From Halanaerobium kushneri (GTDB lineage Bacteria > Bacillota > Halanaerobiia > Halanaerobiales > Halanaerobiaceae): DNA of 64,000 bases. Below, piece by piece: positions 6,557 through 16,006 of the stretch; the stretch's first letter is position 1; every line of letters begins with the position of its first letter. Below the pieces are notes generated by a model. That model worked only from the letters and a program-made list of their open reading frames with translations, was not told where the DNA came from and ran no database searches. The position numbers and the translations under genes were made by a program. The stretch spans positions 62,001 through 126,000 of the forward strand of contig NZ_FTNC01000007.1 in assembly GCF_900156285.1 (NCBI RefSeq). The letters run 5' to 3'.

Positions 6557-7303
6557 ATGGAATTTAAAATTGACAGAAAAGAAGTTTTAAGATACTTACA
6601 GACTGCTAAAGATATAGAAGATAAGAATATAAATCGTCTGCTTGCTGAATCAATTTCAGAAATAAAAGAGTTGATTAATTTTCGTTATCTATATCATAAA
6701 TTTCCGATTGAACATACAAAAGAGGGTGTGAAAATAAAAAATACTACTTTAACTTTAAAAGGTAGAAGTATTAAAAAACATCTCCAAAATTCAGCGGAAA
6801 TTTATCTAATGGCAGCCACACTTGGAGCTCAGGTAGATAAAAAGATTTCCTTTTATGAGAAAATTTCTGTAACTAAGTCAATGATTTTTGACGCCTGTGC
6901 CACTACAGCGATTGAAGAGGGTTGTGACCGGGTGGAAGCTGAAATTAAAGAGAAAGCACTAAAAGAAGGGAATGACGATATAACATTTCGCTATAGTCCT
7001 GGATATGGTGATCTCGGGATAGATATTCAAAAAGAATTTCTAAGGATTTTGAAGGCACCAAAAAAAATTGGCTTAACTGCTTCCAGCTATAATATGCTGC
7101 TTCCGACTAAATCTGTAACTGCAATTATTGGGGTTATAGACAAGAAAACAGCTGCAGAAGAACATTCAATTAAGCAGGAGCAGAAAATAGAAAATTCGAA
7201 AGATAGGGACTTAGAATTTGAAAAAAGGCACTGTAAAAATTGTCTTCTGTATGAAGATTGTGAGCTTAGAAGAAAGGGGATTTACTGTGGAGCTAAAGGC
7301 TAA
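6557..7303 (+). CDS. Methionine synthase reactivation domain as a separate protein
   Basis: About 248 residues matching the AdoMet-binding activation domain found at the C-terminus of long MetH proteins. Recognisable segments are AATLGAQVDKKI, ATTAIEEGCDRVE and FRYSPGYGDLGIDIQ, the last corresponding to the RxSPGYG SAM-binding motif. The domain supports reductive remethylation of oxidised cob(II)alamin. The C-terminal tail has four cysteines (CKNCLLYEDC...YCG), which might bind a metal or cluster. ATG 6557 directly follows the metF stop; an in-frame ATG at 6536 would overlap metF. It overlaps the next gene by 17 bases, which supports coupled expression with its partner. Confidence 0.88.
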   Translation: MEFKIDRKEVLRYLQTAKDIEDKNINRLLAESISEIKELINFRYLYHKFPIEHTKEGVKIKNTTLTLKGRSIKKHLQNSAEIYLMAATLGAQVDKKISFYEKISVTKSMIFDACATTAIEEGCDRVEAEIKEKALKEGNDDITFRYSPGYGDLGIDIQKEFLRILKAPKKIGLTASSYNMLLPTKSVTAIIGVIDKKTAAEEHSIKQEQKIENSKDRDLEFEKRHCKNCLLYEDCELRRKGIYCGAKG

Positions 7304-9677
7304 ATTGGGTAAAGAAATAATTTTATTTGATGGGGCAATGGGTACAGTACTTCAGCAGCGGGGGTTAAAGGCTGGCGATGTTCCAGAAAAATTAAATATT
7401 GAAAATAGCAAAGAAATTATTGATATTCATAAAAGTTATCTTAAGGCTGGTGCTGAAATTATAACTACCAATACCTTTGGAGCAAATGCTTTAAAAATGC
7501 AAGAAATTAAGTATTCAGTTGAAGAAATAATTACAGCTGGAGTGGAAAATGCCAGACAGGCAGTAATTGAGTTAGGTGTTGACGCTGCAGTAGCTTTAGA
7601 TATGGGACCTCTGGGAGAACTCCTGGAACCAATGGGCAGTTTAACTTTTGATGAAGCATATGATCTCTATCAGCAGCAGGTTCTGGTAGGAGTTGAATAT
7701 GGTGCCGATTTAATACATATAGAAACAATTTCTGATCTTTATGAAGCCAGAGCTGCAGTACTGGCAGCTAAGGAAAATTCCAATCTGCCTGTATTCTGTA
7801 CATTAACTTTTGAAGAAGATGGCCGCACTTTTACAGGTGGCAGTATTCGTTCCATGATATCTGTGCTGGAAGGTCTGGGTGTTGATGGAATTGGACTTAA
7901 TTGTTCTTTAGGGCCGGAAAAACTGGAACCATTAGTAGAAGAAGTTTTAGAGTATTCTGAGAAACCAGTTATTCTGCAGGCAAATGCAGGTTTGCCAATA
8001 GTTGAAGATGGAGAAACTGTATTTAAGATTTCACCTGAAGACTATTTTAAGCCGTTGGCAAGATTATACGAAAAAGGACTGGCAGTTGTTGGTGGTTGCT
8101 GTGGCACTAACGAAGAGTTTATTTCTTTGATTGCAGATAATTTAAAAAACAAAAAAGTCAAAGAACGGAATGTAATTAATGAAAGTCTTGTTTGCTCGCC
8201 TTCTCAGTATGTTAATCTAGCAGGAGTTAATGTAGTGGGAGAAAGAATTAACCCCACCGGTAAAGCAGCATTTAAACAGGCTTTGAGAAATGATGATTTA
8301 GATTATATTCTCAAGGTAGCGGTTGAAGAAGTTGATGCAGGAGCAGATATTCTTGATGTTAATCTGGGACTGCCTGAGATAGAAGAAAAAGAAATGATGG
8401 TCAAAATAATTAAAGAGCTGCAGGGGATTTTGGATACTCCCCTTCAAATCGATTCCAGTGATCCTGAAGTTATAGAAGAAGCTTTGAAATATTATAATGG
8501 GATTGCCATTGTCAATTCGGTTAATGGTGAAATTGAAGTTCTCGAAAATACTTTTCCTGCTGTTAAAAAATATGGAGCAGCAGTAATCGGACTGACTATG
8601 GATGATGATGGGATTCCTGATACTGCTGCAGGTCGTTTTGAGATAGCAAAAAGAATTGTAAAAAAGGCAGCTGAATATGGGATTAGTAGAGACAAAATTA
8701 TTATTGACTGTTTGACACTTACTGCTTCAGCCCAGCAAGAGGGAGTTAAAGAAACTCTTAAAGCTTTAAAAATGGTAAAGAACGAACTGGGAGTCAAAAC
8801 AACACTTGGAGTTTCCAATGTTTCTTTTGGGCTTCCAGCGCGTCCTGTTTTAAATAGAACTTTTTTGAGTATGGCCCTTTATCAAGGCTTAAATTTACCG
8901 ATTATTGATCCTAATGATGAAGAGATGATGGCAGCTGTTAAAGCAGCAGCTGTTTTAAATAATATTGATCAAGGAGCAACAGAATATATAAAATATATGG
9001 CAGAAGTAGAGACTAATTCAGCTAAAACAGAAAATTCTCAAGAAAAAAATAAAAGTCATGATTTAAAAACAGTCATTGTAAAAGGTCTAAAAAGTGAAGC
9101 TGCTAATTTAACTGAGGAAATTTTAAAGGAAAAAGAAGCACTGGAAGTAGTGAATTCTTACCTGATTCCTGCTTTGGATATTGTGGGTAATCGCTACGAA
9201 AAAGGTGAGATATTTTTACCTCAGTTAGTGCAGTCGGCAGAAACTGTTAAAGAAGCTTTTGCTATTTTAAAACAGGATATGGCCAGTAAAGGGGGAAGGG
9301 ATATTTCCAAAGGTACAATAGTAATGGCTACTGTAAAAGGGGATGTCCATGATATTGGCAAAAATATTGTTAAAACAGTACTTGAAAATTATGGATATCA
9401 GATTATTGATCTGGGACGCAATGTTAATATTAAAGAGGTAGTCCAGGCTGTTAAAGAAAATCAAATTAAACTTTTGGGATTAAGTGCATTAATGACTACG
9501 ACAGTTAAAAATATGGAAAAAACAATTAATGCTGTTCGTGAGATATCACCCACAACCAAAATTATGGTTGGAGGAGCAGTTTTAACGGCAGATTATGCTA
9601 AAATGATTGAAGCTGATTATTATGCTAGAGATGCTAGAGAAGCTGTTGAAATTGCCAGAAAAATATTTACTGATTAA
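7287..9677 (+). CDS. metH: Cobalamin-dependent methionine synthase, lacking reactivation domain
   Basis: Transfers the methyl group from methyl-THF through cobalamin to homocysteine. About 797 residues from GTG 7287, which has AAAGGGG 7 bases upstream; the longer upstream frame overlaps the preceding gene and is not conserved in style. The homocysteine domain (about 1-290) has zinc ligands C206 (GLNCSLG) and C271/C272 (GGCCG). The pterin domain (about 315-565) has GERINPTGK. The cobalamin cap and B12 domain (about 600-797) carry the axial histidine H688 in GDVHDIGKN. The protein stops there, so the SAM-binding activation domain is supplied by the overlapping upstream gene. Confidence 0.95.
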   Translation: MELKAKLGKEIILFDGAMGTVLQQRGLKAGDVPEKLNIENSKEIIDIHKSYLKAGAEIITTNTFGANALKMQEIKYSVEEIITAGVENARQAVIELGVDAAVALDMGPLGELLEPMGSLTFDEAYDLYQQQVLVGVEYGADLIHIETISDLYEARAAVLAAKENSNLPVFCTLTFEEDGRTFTGGSIRSMISVLEGLGVDGIGLNCSLGPEKLEPLVEEVLEYSEKPVILQANAGLPIVEDGETVFKISPEDYFKPLARLYEKGLAVVGGCCGTNEEFISLIADNLKNKKVKERNVINESLVCSPSQYVNLAGVNVVGERINPTGKAAFKQALRNDDLDYILKVAVEEVDAGADILDVNLGLPEIEEKEMMVKIIKELQGILDTPLQIDSSDPEVIEEALKYYNGIAIVNSVNGEIEVLENTFPAVKKYGAAVIGLTMDDDGIPDTAAGRFEIAKRIVKKAAEYGISRDKIIIDCLTLTASAQQEGVKETLKALKMVKNELGVKTTLGVSNVSFGLPARPVLNRTFLSMALYQGLNLPIIDPNDEEMMAAVKAAAVLNNIDQGATEYIKYMAEVETNSAKTENSQEKNKSHDLKTVIVKGLKSEAANLTEEILKEKEALEVVNSYLIPALDIVGNRYEKGEIFLPQLVQSAETVKEAFAILKQDMASKGGRDISKGTIVMATVKGDVHDIGKNIVKTVLENYGYQIIDLGRNVNIKEVVQAVKENQIKLLGLSALMTTTVKNMEKTINAVREISPTTKIMVGGAVLTADYAKMIEADYYARDAREAVEIARKIFTD

Positions 9678-9705
9678 CTTTTATTTTAAGCATTTTAATA
9701 ATCAA

Positions 9706-9735
9706 AATGCCTCCAATTTAAAATCTGGAGGCATT
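9706..9735. terminator. Bidirectional terminator between metH and the carbonic anhydrase gene
   Basis: AATGCCTCCA pairs perfectly with TGGAGGCATT around a 10-base loop. The flanks are A/T rich on both sides and the two neighbouring genes converge on it. Confidence 0.7.
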
Positions 9736-9745
9736 ACTAATTTTG

Positions 9746-10264
9746 CTATTCTGTTATTTCACTATTTTCTTGTTCAGCAGCAAGCTCAGCATAATGAATA
9801 GCGTGTTGTTTTAACTCAATTATTTTTTCTTTTGTAATACTTCTTACTATTTTGGCAGGTACGCCTAAAACCAGACTGCCGGGCGGGATAACAGCATTTT
9901 CGGGGACAACTGCTCCGGCCCCTACAATTGAACCTTCTCCAATTTTAGCTCCACTTAAAATTGTAGTGTTCATTCCAATTAATGATTTATCTGCAATTTT
10001 ACAGGCATGAATTACTGCATTATGACCAATTGTTACATAATCACCGATTTCAACTCCTCTGTTTTGCTCAACATGAATTGTTGAATTTTCTTGAACATTG
10101 GAAAATTTACCAATTTTGATCCTGGCAAGATCAGCTCTAACTACACTATTATACCAGACACTACTGTGTTCAGATAATTCTACATTACCAATTATTTTAC
10201 TTCCGGGAGCAATAAAAGTGTTTTCGGCAACTTTGGGACTATAATTTTTAAATTTATAAAGCAT
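9746..10264 (-). CDS. Gamma-carbonic anhydrase family protein
   Basis: A 172-residue left-handed beta-helix protein of the YrdA/PaaY/CcmM-type family, with repeated hexapeptide turns such as IGDYVTIGHNAVIHACKI and LIGMNTTILSGAKIGEGSIVGAGAVV. The three expected metal-binding histidines are present at H64 (STIHVEQ), H81 and H86 (GHNAVIH). Members act as homotrimers; some hydrate CO2 and many have unknown activity. GGAGG lies 8 bases before the ATG. It is a single gene on the minus strand, convergent with metH and divergent from nadD. Confidence 0.9.
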   Translation of the reverse strand: MLYKFKNYSPKVAENTFIAPGSKIIGNVELSEHSSVWYNSVVRADLARIKIGKFSNVQENSTIHVEQNRGVEIGDYVTIGHNAVIHACKIADKSLIGMNTTILSGAKIGEGSIVGAGAVVPENAVIPPGSLVLGVPAKIVRSITKEKIIELKQHAIHYAELAAEQENSEITE

Positions 10265-10345
10265 TTTTAAAACCTCCAGTCATTTTACTCTAATTAATTA
10301 TTTCTATTAAAAAGATAAAACTCCTCTTTATAAAGGTGATTAAAC

Positions 10346-10374
10346 TTGCAAGCATTGTTAAAATAATTTATAAT
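10346..10374 (+). promoter_or_regulatory. Promoter of the nadD operon
   Basis: TTGCAA (10346-10351), a 17-base spacer and a perfect TATAAT (10369-10374) lie about 30 bases upstream of the nadD start. Confidence 0.75.
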
Positions 10375-10404
10375 TAAAGATGTATGAAATTAGAGGTGAA
10401 AAAT

Positions 10405-11007
10405 ATGTCAAAAAAAAGAGTGGCTATTTTTGGTGGAACCTTTGATCCGCCACATTTAGGGCACTTTATTTTAGCTGAACAGATTGTAAACCGTTTTGAT
10501 CTGAATGAAGTAATATTTATGCCTGCTGGTAGACCGCCACATAAAAAAAACAAGGATATTTCACCTGATTTTATAAGATTTAGTATGTTAAAATTAGCAG
10601 TAGATAACAATAAAAACTTTTTGCTTTCTGATTGGGAATTAAAAAATGATGGGTATTCATATACTGCAAAAACTCTGGCGCAGTTTGTACCCCAGTTAGA
10701 TGCAGAAGAAGTTTTTTTTATTATAGGCGCAGACTCTCTCGCTGAAATTTTCAAATGGAAAGAACCTGAGTATCTATTATCTGAAGGAAAGTTTATTGTT
10801 TTTAATAGGTATGGGTATAATTTTGAGGATATTTTAAGTCAGCCCAAATATTTACCCTATCTGGATAATATCCTGACATATCAGGGGTTGAATATAGAAA
10901 TCTCCTCTTCTTTTATTAGATCTGAAATAAAAAAGAATAAATCTATTCGCTATTTAACTCTGGATAGAATTGCAGAGTACATAATGGAAAATAATCTTTA
11001 TAGGTGA
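10405..11007 (+). CDS. nadD: Nicotinate-nucleotide adenylyltransferase
   Basis: Converts nicotinate mononucleotide and ATP to deamido-NAD. The 200-residue protein has the nucleotidyltransferase signature GGTFDPPHLGH at residues 10-20 and ISSSFIR near the C-terminus. ATG 10405 is preferred over 10384 because AGAGGTGA lies 6 bases before it and MSKKRVAIFGGTFDP is the usual beginning. It starts the nadD-yqeK-LCP-rsfS-leuS run, an order common in Firmicutes. Confidence 0.95.
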   Translation: MSKKRVAIFGGTFDPPHLGHFILAEQIVNRFDLNEVIFMPAGRPPHKKNKDISPDFIRFSMLKLAVDNNKNFLLSDWELKNDGYSYTAKTLAQFVPQLDAEEVFFIIGADSLAEIFKWKEPEYLLSEGKFIVFNRYGYNFEDILSQPKYLPYLDNILTYQGLNIEISSSFIRSEIKKNKSIRYLTLDRIAEYIMENNLYR

Positions 11008-11011
11008 TTGG

Positions 11012-11602
11012 ATGTCATTAAACAAAAAAAATTCGAATTCAAATCTTGATTTAGAAAAAATAAAATCACTGCTGGGAAAAGAAAGGTATCAGCATACAAA
11101 AATGGTATTGAAATCAGCTTTAAAACTGGCAAAAAAACTTGGCTTGGATTTAACTAAAGTAGAAACAGCTGCTTTATTACATGATATTGCTAAAAGCAAA
11201 AGAGATTTTGAATTAAAAGAAATAATTAAAGATTCAAGATGGGAGCCTGATCAACTCGAATTAGAGATAGAACCGGTTTTACATGCACCGGCAGGAGCTG
11301 TAATGGCAGAAGAACTTTTTGGTGTAACTGATTTGGAAATTCTGGAAGCAATTAGATTTCATACACTTGGTCATCCGGAAATGGGAAAGATTGCTCAGGT
11401 GATTTATGCAGCTGATTTTATTTCTGAAGATCGTAATTTTGATGGTTTAGATGGGATCAGATCAGAAATTGAATCAAATTTTTATTTTGGACTTTATTTA
11501 ATAACTACTCATATTTTTAGATATCAGCTGGAAAAAAATAATTTTATTCATCCGTATTCGAATGATTTACGAAATAAATTATTAAAAAAAAGAAGTGATT
11601 AA
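11012..11602 (+). CDS. yqeK: YqeK-family HD phosphohydrolase (Ap4A hydrolase)
   Basis: HD-domain protein of 196 residues. The metal ligands are visible as H28 (RYQHTKMV), H57-D58 (LLHDIAKSK) and later His residues in HAPAG and RFHTLGH. YqeK of Firmicutes cleaves diadenosine tetraphosphate symmetrically to two ADP. It starts 4 bases after the nadD stop and is followed with a 3-base gap by the LCP gene, so the operon is tight. Family assignment is also supported by this gene order. Confidence 0.9.
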   Translation: MSLNKKNSNSNLDLEKIKSLLGKERYQHTKMVLKSALKLAKKLGLDLTKVETAALLHDIAKSKRDFELKEIIKDSRWEPDQLELEIEPVLHAPAGAVMAEELFGVTDLEILEAIRFHTLGHPEMGKIAQVIYAADFISEDRNFDGLDGIRSEIESNFYFGLYLITTHIFRYQLEKNNFIHPYSNDLRNKLLKKRSD

Positions 11603-11605
11603 TAA

Positions 11606-12778
11606 ATGTTGGAAAAATTAACTGACTGGAAATATATTGCATTAATAATATTTCTAGTTATAATTGGTGTTGCAATTCCCTTTTTGTGGAATGATGAATT
11701 AAGTCAGATTTCATCAAGTGGACCTTTTAAAGAAAATAAAGTAAACATTCTGGCTGTTGGGTATGATTCAAATGTCAACGGCCCTTCACGAGCAGATACT
11801 ATTATTTTAATTAGTCTTGATGTAGAAACGAATGAGGCAGGATTAATCTTTTTACCGCGTGACACTTATGTGAATTCTGACAAAAGAAAATTTACCAAAT
11901 TAAATTCTTCTCATGTTTATGGGGGGATTGAATTAACCCGCAAAACTGTAGAAGAAATGTTAGAAATTGATGTAGACTATTATCTGGAAACAGACTTTAG
12001 AGGTTTTGAAAAGATTATTGATCGTCTTGGTGGTGTAAATATTAATGTTTCTCGAAACTTACACTATGTTGATAAAGCGGGAGGCCTTTATATTGATATT
12101 CCTGCTGGTGAGCAGACTTTAAATGGAAAAGAAGCTTTAGAATATGTACGCTACAGAGATTTAAGAGGAGATATTGGAAGGATTGAGAGACAGCAGAAAT
12201 TTTTAGATGCTGTTTTAGCAAAGGTTCTTTCTCCTACCATAGTCACTAAGATTCCCGGAATAATAAAAGAGGTTAATAATGCTGTTAATACAAATATTCC
12301 GATTCAGGATATTACACCATTTTTAAACACAGCTAAAGAGATTGATCTCAGTAATATAGAGAGCAAAATGTTGCCTGGTAAAGCAAAATATATTAATGGA
12401 ATTAGTTATTGGGTTCCTGATATGCAAGCAGCGGAAATAATGGTTGATAATTTGATAAGAAATAAATCTTATCTAAATAATAAAGACTATCAGCTCAATA
12501 TTTTAAATGGAGTTGGCGAATCAGGTGCAGCTTCCAAAACGGCAGAACTACTTAAAAAATATGGCTTTCAAATTGCAGATATAGGTAATGCTGATAATTA
12601 TGCTTATCAAAACTCAATTATTAAATATTATGTGAAAGATGATCAGGAGACTGCTGCTAAGATTGCTGAATTACTTGGAGGTAAAACTGAATTTATAGAA
12701 ACAGATAAAAATGTTTCTGAAGAAAAAAATAATAAGATAGAGGTTATAGTTGGTAAAGGCTATAGCAAATCTGTCTGA
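11606..12778 (+). CDS. LytR-CpsA-Psr (LCP) family protein with LytR_C domain
   Basis: LCP enzymes attach anionic glycopolymers from lipid carriers to peptidoglycan. The 390-residue protein has an N-terminal membrane anchor (about 8-28). The extracellular LCP domain at about 45-215 has the arginine/aspartate motifs SRADTIIL, FLPRDTYV and VRYRDLRGDIGRIERQQ. A C-terminal LytR_C domain (about 290-375) begins at YQLNILNGVG. It is in the nadD-rsfS operon. In an organism with a Gram-negative-like envelope, as in Halanaerobiales, the glycopolymer acceptor is uncertain. Confidence 0.88.
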   Translation: MLEKLTDWKYIALIIFLVIIGVAIPFLWNDELSQISSSGPFKENKVNILAVGYDSNVNGPSRADTIILISLDVETNEAGLIFLPRDTYVNSDKRKFTKLNSSHVYGGIELTRKTVEEMLEIDVDYYLETDFRGFEKIIDRLGGVNINVSRNLHYVDKAGGLYIDIPAGEQTLNGKEALEYVRYRDLRGDIGRIERQQKFLDAVLAKVLSPTIVTKIPGIIKEVNNAVNTNIPIQDITPFLNTAKEIDLSNIESKMLPGKAKYINGISYWVPDMQAAEIMVDNLIRNKSYLNNKDYQLNILNGVGESGAASKTAELLKKYGFQIADIGNADNYAYQNSIIKYYVKDDQETAAKIAELLGGKTEFIETDKNVSEEKNNKIEVIVGKGYSKSV

Positions 12779-12792
12779 GGAGGAAGTTATTA

Positions 12793-13161
12793 ATGTCAGA
12801 TTTAAATATTAAAGATATTGCTTTAATGGCTGCTGATGCTGCCGATGATAAAAAAGCTGAAGACATAGATGTTTTAAATGTACAGGGCTTAACAGTAATT
12901 GCTGATTACTTTGTACTTTGCAGTGCTAATTCGGATAAGCAGGTCAGAGCGGTTGCCAGAGCTATTGAAGATAAGTTAGCAGAAAAGGGTATTGAACCTA
13001 AAAGAATGGCAGGGATGAATGATGCCCGTTGGGTCTTGATTGATTATGCCGATGTAATTGTTCATGTCTTTCAAAAAAGAGAAAGAGAGTATTATGATCT
13101 TGAAAGGCTCTGGTCAGACGCAGAGAAAATTCTGCGGCAGGAAGAGCAAGATAAAGAGTAG
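12793..13161 (+). CDS. rsfS: Ribosome silencing factor
   Basis: RsfS binds ribosomal protein uL14 and blocks subunit joining in starvation. The 122-residue length is typical, with family motifs DVLNVQGLTVIADYFVLCSANSDKQVRAVA and DYADVIVHVFQKREREYYDLERLW. GAGGAGG lies upstream of the ATG. It follows the LCP gene in the usual Firmicutes order. Confidence 0.95.
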   Translation: MSDLNIKDIALMAADAADDKKAEDIDVLNVQGLTVIADYFVLCSANSDKQVRAVARAIEDKLAEKGIEPKRMAGMNDARWVLIDYADVIVHVFQKREREYYDLERLWSDAEKILRQEEQDKE

Positions 13162-13232
13162 ACTGACCCGAGTTTAATTTTATTTTATTATAGAAAGATA
13201 AAATTTCAATTTAATGAGGAGAGTGAAGATCT

Positions 13233-15728
13233 TTGCAGGACTATTATCCGTTTCAAAAAGTAGAGGAAAAATGGCTTAAAAACTGGGAGGAATCAGATTT
13301 ACATAAAACTGGAGATGATCCTGATAAGGAGAATTATTATGTTCTAGAAATGTTCCCTTATCCATCCGGTAATTTACATATGGGTCATGTGAGAGTGTAT
13401 TCAATTGGTGATGTTATTGCCCGCTATAAGAGAATGCAGGGTTATAATGTTTTGCATCCAATGGGATGGGATGCTTTTGGCTTACCTGCAGAAAATGCAG
13501 CTATAAAGCATGGAAATATTCATCCAAAGGAATGGACCTGGGATAATATTGCTCATATGAAAGAACAGATGAAGGCTATGGGTTTAAGTTATGACTGGGA
13601 TCGCGAAGTAACAACAGCAGCAGAGGACTATTACAAATGGACTCAATGGTTTTTTACTAAGATGTTTAATGATGATTTAGCTTATCGTAAAGAATCTACT
13701 GTTAACTGGTGTCCTAGTTGTGAGACAGTATTGGCAAATGAACAGGTTGTAAACGAATCCTGTGAACGTTGTGGTACTGAAGTAGATAAACGTGATTTAG
13801 AACAGTGGTTTTTAAAAATTACTGATTATGCAGAAAGACTTTTAGATGATCATCAGCTACTGGATGGCTGGCCCGAAAAAGTTAAATTAATGCAGAAAAA
13901 CTGGATTGGCCGAAGTGAAGGTACAAGAGTTAACTTTAAGCTGCCAAAACTTGATAAAGATTTGGAGGTATTTACCACCAGACCTGATACCCTATTTGGT
14001 GCAACTTATATGGTTTTGGCTCCTGAGCATCCTTATGTCAGAGAATTAACTGAGGGTACAGATAAAGAGGAAGAAGTTGAGACTTTTGTTAAGAAAGTTA
14101 AAAAACAAAAAGAACAGGAAAGAACTTCAGCAGAATCAGAAAAACTGGGTTTATTTACAGGTGCTTATGCTGTTAACCCAGTTAATAATAAAGAGATACC
14201 AATTTATATAGCAAATTATGTACTGATGGGTTATGGAACAGGTGCAATAATGGCTGTACCAGCTCATGATCAGCGAGATTTTGATTTTGCCCGTAAATAT
14301 GATATTGAAATAAAAGCTGTAATCCAGCCGGAAGATAAAGAAGAAGAACTGGTTGGTAAAAAGATGGATGAAGCCTACGCTGGAGATGGATATTTAATTA
14401 ATTCTGGTAAATATAATGATTTAAGTGTAGAAGAAGCTTTTGACAAGATGGCAGAAGATTTTTCTGAAGCAGGATTCTTAAAGGTTGAAACCAATTACAG
14501 ATTACGTGATTGGTTAATTTCCCGTCAGCGATACTGGGGAGCTCCAATTCCGATTGTTTACTGTGATGATTGTGGTCCAGTTGCAGTGCCAGAAGAAGAT
14601 TTGCCGGTTAAATTACCTCATGATGTTGAATTTTCTCCAACCGGTGAGTCTCCATTAAAAAAAGTAGAGAGTTTTGTTAATACTACCTGTCCTGAATGTG
14701 GTGCTCCAGCAAGACGTGAAACTGATACTATGGATACTTTTGTCGATTCTTCCTGGTATTTTATGCGTTATGCAGATCCTAAAAATGAGAAACAACCTTT
14801 TACCAAGAAAAATGTAGATCAGTGGTTCCCTGTTGATCAATATATTGGTGGAATTGAGCATGCAATTTTACATCTTCTATATGCTCGTTTCTTTACAAAA
14901 GTTGTGCACGATATGGACCTGACTGATCATGTAGAACCATTTACAAATTGGTTGGCTCAGGGAATGGTGCTTAAAGATGGAGCAAAAATGTCTAAATCTA
15001 AAGGAAATGTTGTTGATCCCAAAGATATTCTTGCTGAATATGGTGCTGACACGGCCCGGTTATTTATACTTTTTGCTTCACCACCAGAAAAAGATTTAGA
15101 GTGGAGTGATAAAGGAGTTGAAGGAGCTGATCGGTTTTTAAATCGTGTTTGGCGTTTTGTAACTGAGAACCTTGATTTGATTAAAAACGCTGAAGGAAAA
15201 GTTGATGTTGACGTTCTGGATAAAGAGGCTAAAAAACTTTATCGGTCAATGCATGCCAGTATCAAAAAGGTGACTGAAGATGTTGGTGAAAGATTAAACT
15301 TTAATACAGCTATCAGTGCAATTATGGAATTAACAAATGAAGTATATTCTTATCTTAATGACCGTAGTTCAGAGAATACAGATGCTGTGTTAATTAAAGA
15401 TGTAGCTGAAAACATTGTGCTTTTACTGGCTCCATTTGCTCCTTTTATTACAGAAGAGTTATGGGAGTATTTAGGACATGCCGGAAATGTTCATCAGGCA
15501 GTCTGGCCTGAATATGATGAAGAGGCTCTTAAAAAAGATGAAATTACTATTGTTATTCAGGTAAATGGTAAAGTAAGAGATAAGATTAATGTGGCTGCCG
15601 ATGCGCCTGAAACTAAAGTAAAAGAAAAAGCTATGGCTGCCGAAAAAATTCAATCTTATCTTGAAGACGGTAATTTAATTAAAACTATTTATATTCCAAA
15701 GAAATTAGTTAATTTAGTCATTCAGTAA
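13233..15728 (+). CDS. leuS: Leucyl-tRNA synthetase
   Basis: Class I synthetase of 831 residues, full length for bacterial LeuRS. The HIGH-type motif is in YPSGNLHMGH (about 43-52), the CP1 editing domain occupies about 220-420 (TTRPDTLFGATYMVLAPEH), zinc-type Cys pairs occur in CPSCE...CERCG and CPECG, and KMSKS is at 585-589. The start is a TTG behind GAGGAG; MQDYYPFQKVEKKW-type beginnings are normal for the family. No T-box fits in the 71-base gap after rsfS. Confidence 0.97.
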   Translation: MQDYYPFQKVEEKWLKNWEESDLHKTGDDPDKENYYVLEMFPYPSGNLHMGHVRVYSIGDVIARYKRMQGYNVLHPMGWDAFGLPAENAAIKHGNIHPKEWTWDNIAHMKEQMKAMGLSYDWDREVTTAAEDYYKWTQWFFTKMFNDDLAYRKESTVNWCPSCETVLANEQVVNESCERCGTEVDKRDLEQWFLKITDYAERLLDDHQLLDGWPEKVKLMQKNWIGRSEGTRVNFKLPKLDKDLEVFTTRPDTLFGATYMVLAPEHPYVRELTEGTDKEEEVETFVKKVKKQKEQERTSAESEKLGLFTGAYAVNPVNNKEIPIYIANYVLMGYGTGAIMAVPAHDQRDFDFARKYDIEIKAVIQPEDKEEELVGKKMDEAYAGDGYLINSGKYNDLSVEEAFDKMAEDFSEAGFLKVETNYRLRDWLISRQRYWGAPIPIVYCDDCGPVAVPEEDLPVKLPHDVEFSPTGESPLKKVESFVNTTCPECGAPARRETDTMDTFVDSSWYFMRYADPKNEKQPFTKKNVDQWFPVDQYIGGIEHAILHLLYARFFTKVVHDMDLTDHVEPFTNWLAQGMVLKDGAKMSKSKGNVVDPKDILAEYGADTARLFILFASPPEKDLEWSDKGVEGADRFLNRVWRFVTENLDLIKNAEGKVDVDVLDKEAKKLYRSMHASIKKVTEDVGERLNFNTAISAIMELTNEVYSYLNDRSSENTDAVLIKDVAENIVLLLAPFAPFITEELWEYLGHAGNVHQAVWPEYDEEALKKDEITIVIQVNGKVRDKINVAADAPETKVKEKAMAAEKIQSYLEDGNLIKTIYIPKKLVNLVIQ

Positions 15729-15789
15729 AATTTACAGTTGACTTGTATTATTCGAATTATGTTAAAATAAATAGTTATTTTTTAAATAG

Positions 15790-15834
15790 CTCCTGGAGCT
15801 GAATGTAAATTCAGTTTACAGGAGTTTATTTATT
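15790..15834 (+). terminator. Terminator after leuS
   Basis: CTCCTG (15790-15795) pairs with CAGGAG (15819-15824), and inside it CTGAAT pairs with ATTCAG around a GTAA loop. A T-rich tract TTTATTTATT follows. Confidence 0.7.
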
Positions 15835-15886
15835 AGTAACTCTTATTTATAAACTTGATAATTCAACTATAAATTGATAAAAGCTG

Positions 15887-15915
15887 TTGACTTTGAAAAT
15901 CGTTTTCAGTATAAT
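15887..15915 (+). promoter_or_regulatory. feoAB promoter with embedded Fur-type box
   Basis: TTGACT (15887-15892), a 17-base spacer and TATAAT (15910-15915) form a strong promoter. The spacer contains TGAAAATCGTTTTCA (15894-15908), matching 12 of the 14 fixed positions of the 7-1-7 Fur core TGATAATNATTATCA. Bound Fur-iron would block polymerase, so feoAB should be induced when iron is low. Confidence 0.8.
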
Positions 15916-16006
15916 AAAGTTAGAGAAATAAATATTGCTGGTAAAGTTAATTTAAATAACTAAAGCTTATTTATAAAAAGAAGCAAAGCAGCAGGAGGTA
16001 AAATTG

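Noticed and set aside
7218-7286. Longer N-terminus for MetH
   Set aside because: It would overlap the preceding gene by 86 bases, lacks a ribosome site, and the family start matches the GTG at 7287 behind AAAGGGG.
13162-13232. Possible T-box or leader ahead of leuS
   Set aside because: The gap is only 71 bases and has no antiterminator core.
15740-15775. Promoter TTGACT...TAAAAT just after leuS
   Set aside because: The spacer is 19 bases and the leuS terminator follows at once; the Fur-type promoter downstream is much better.
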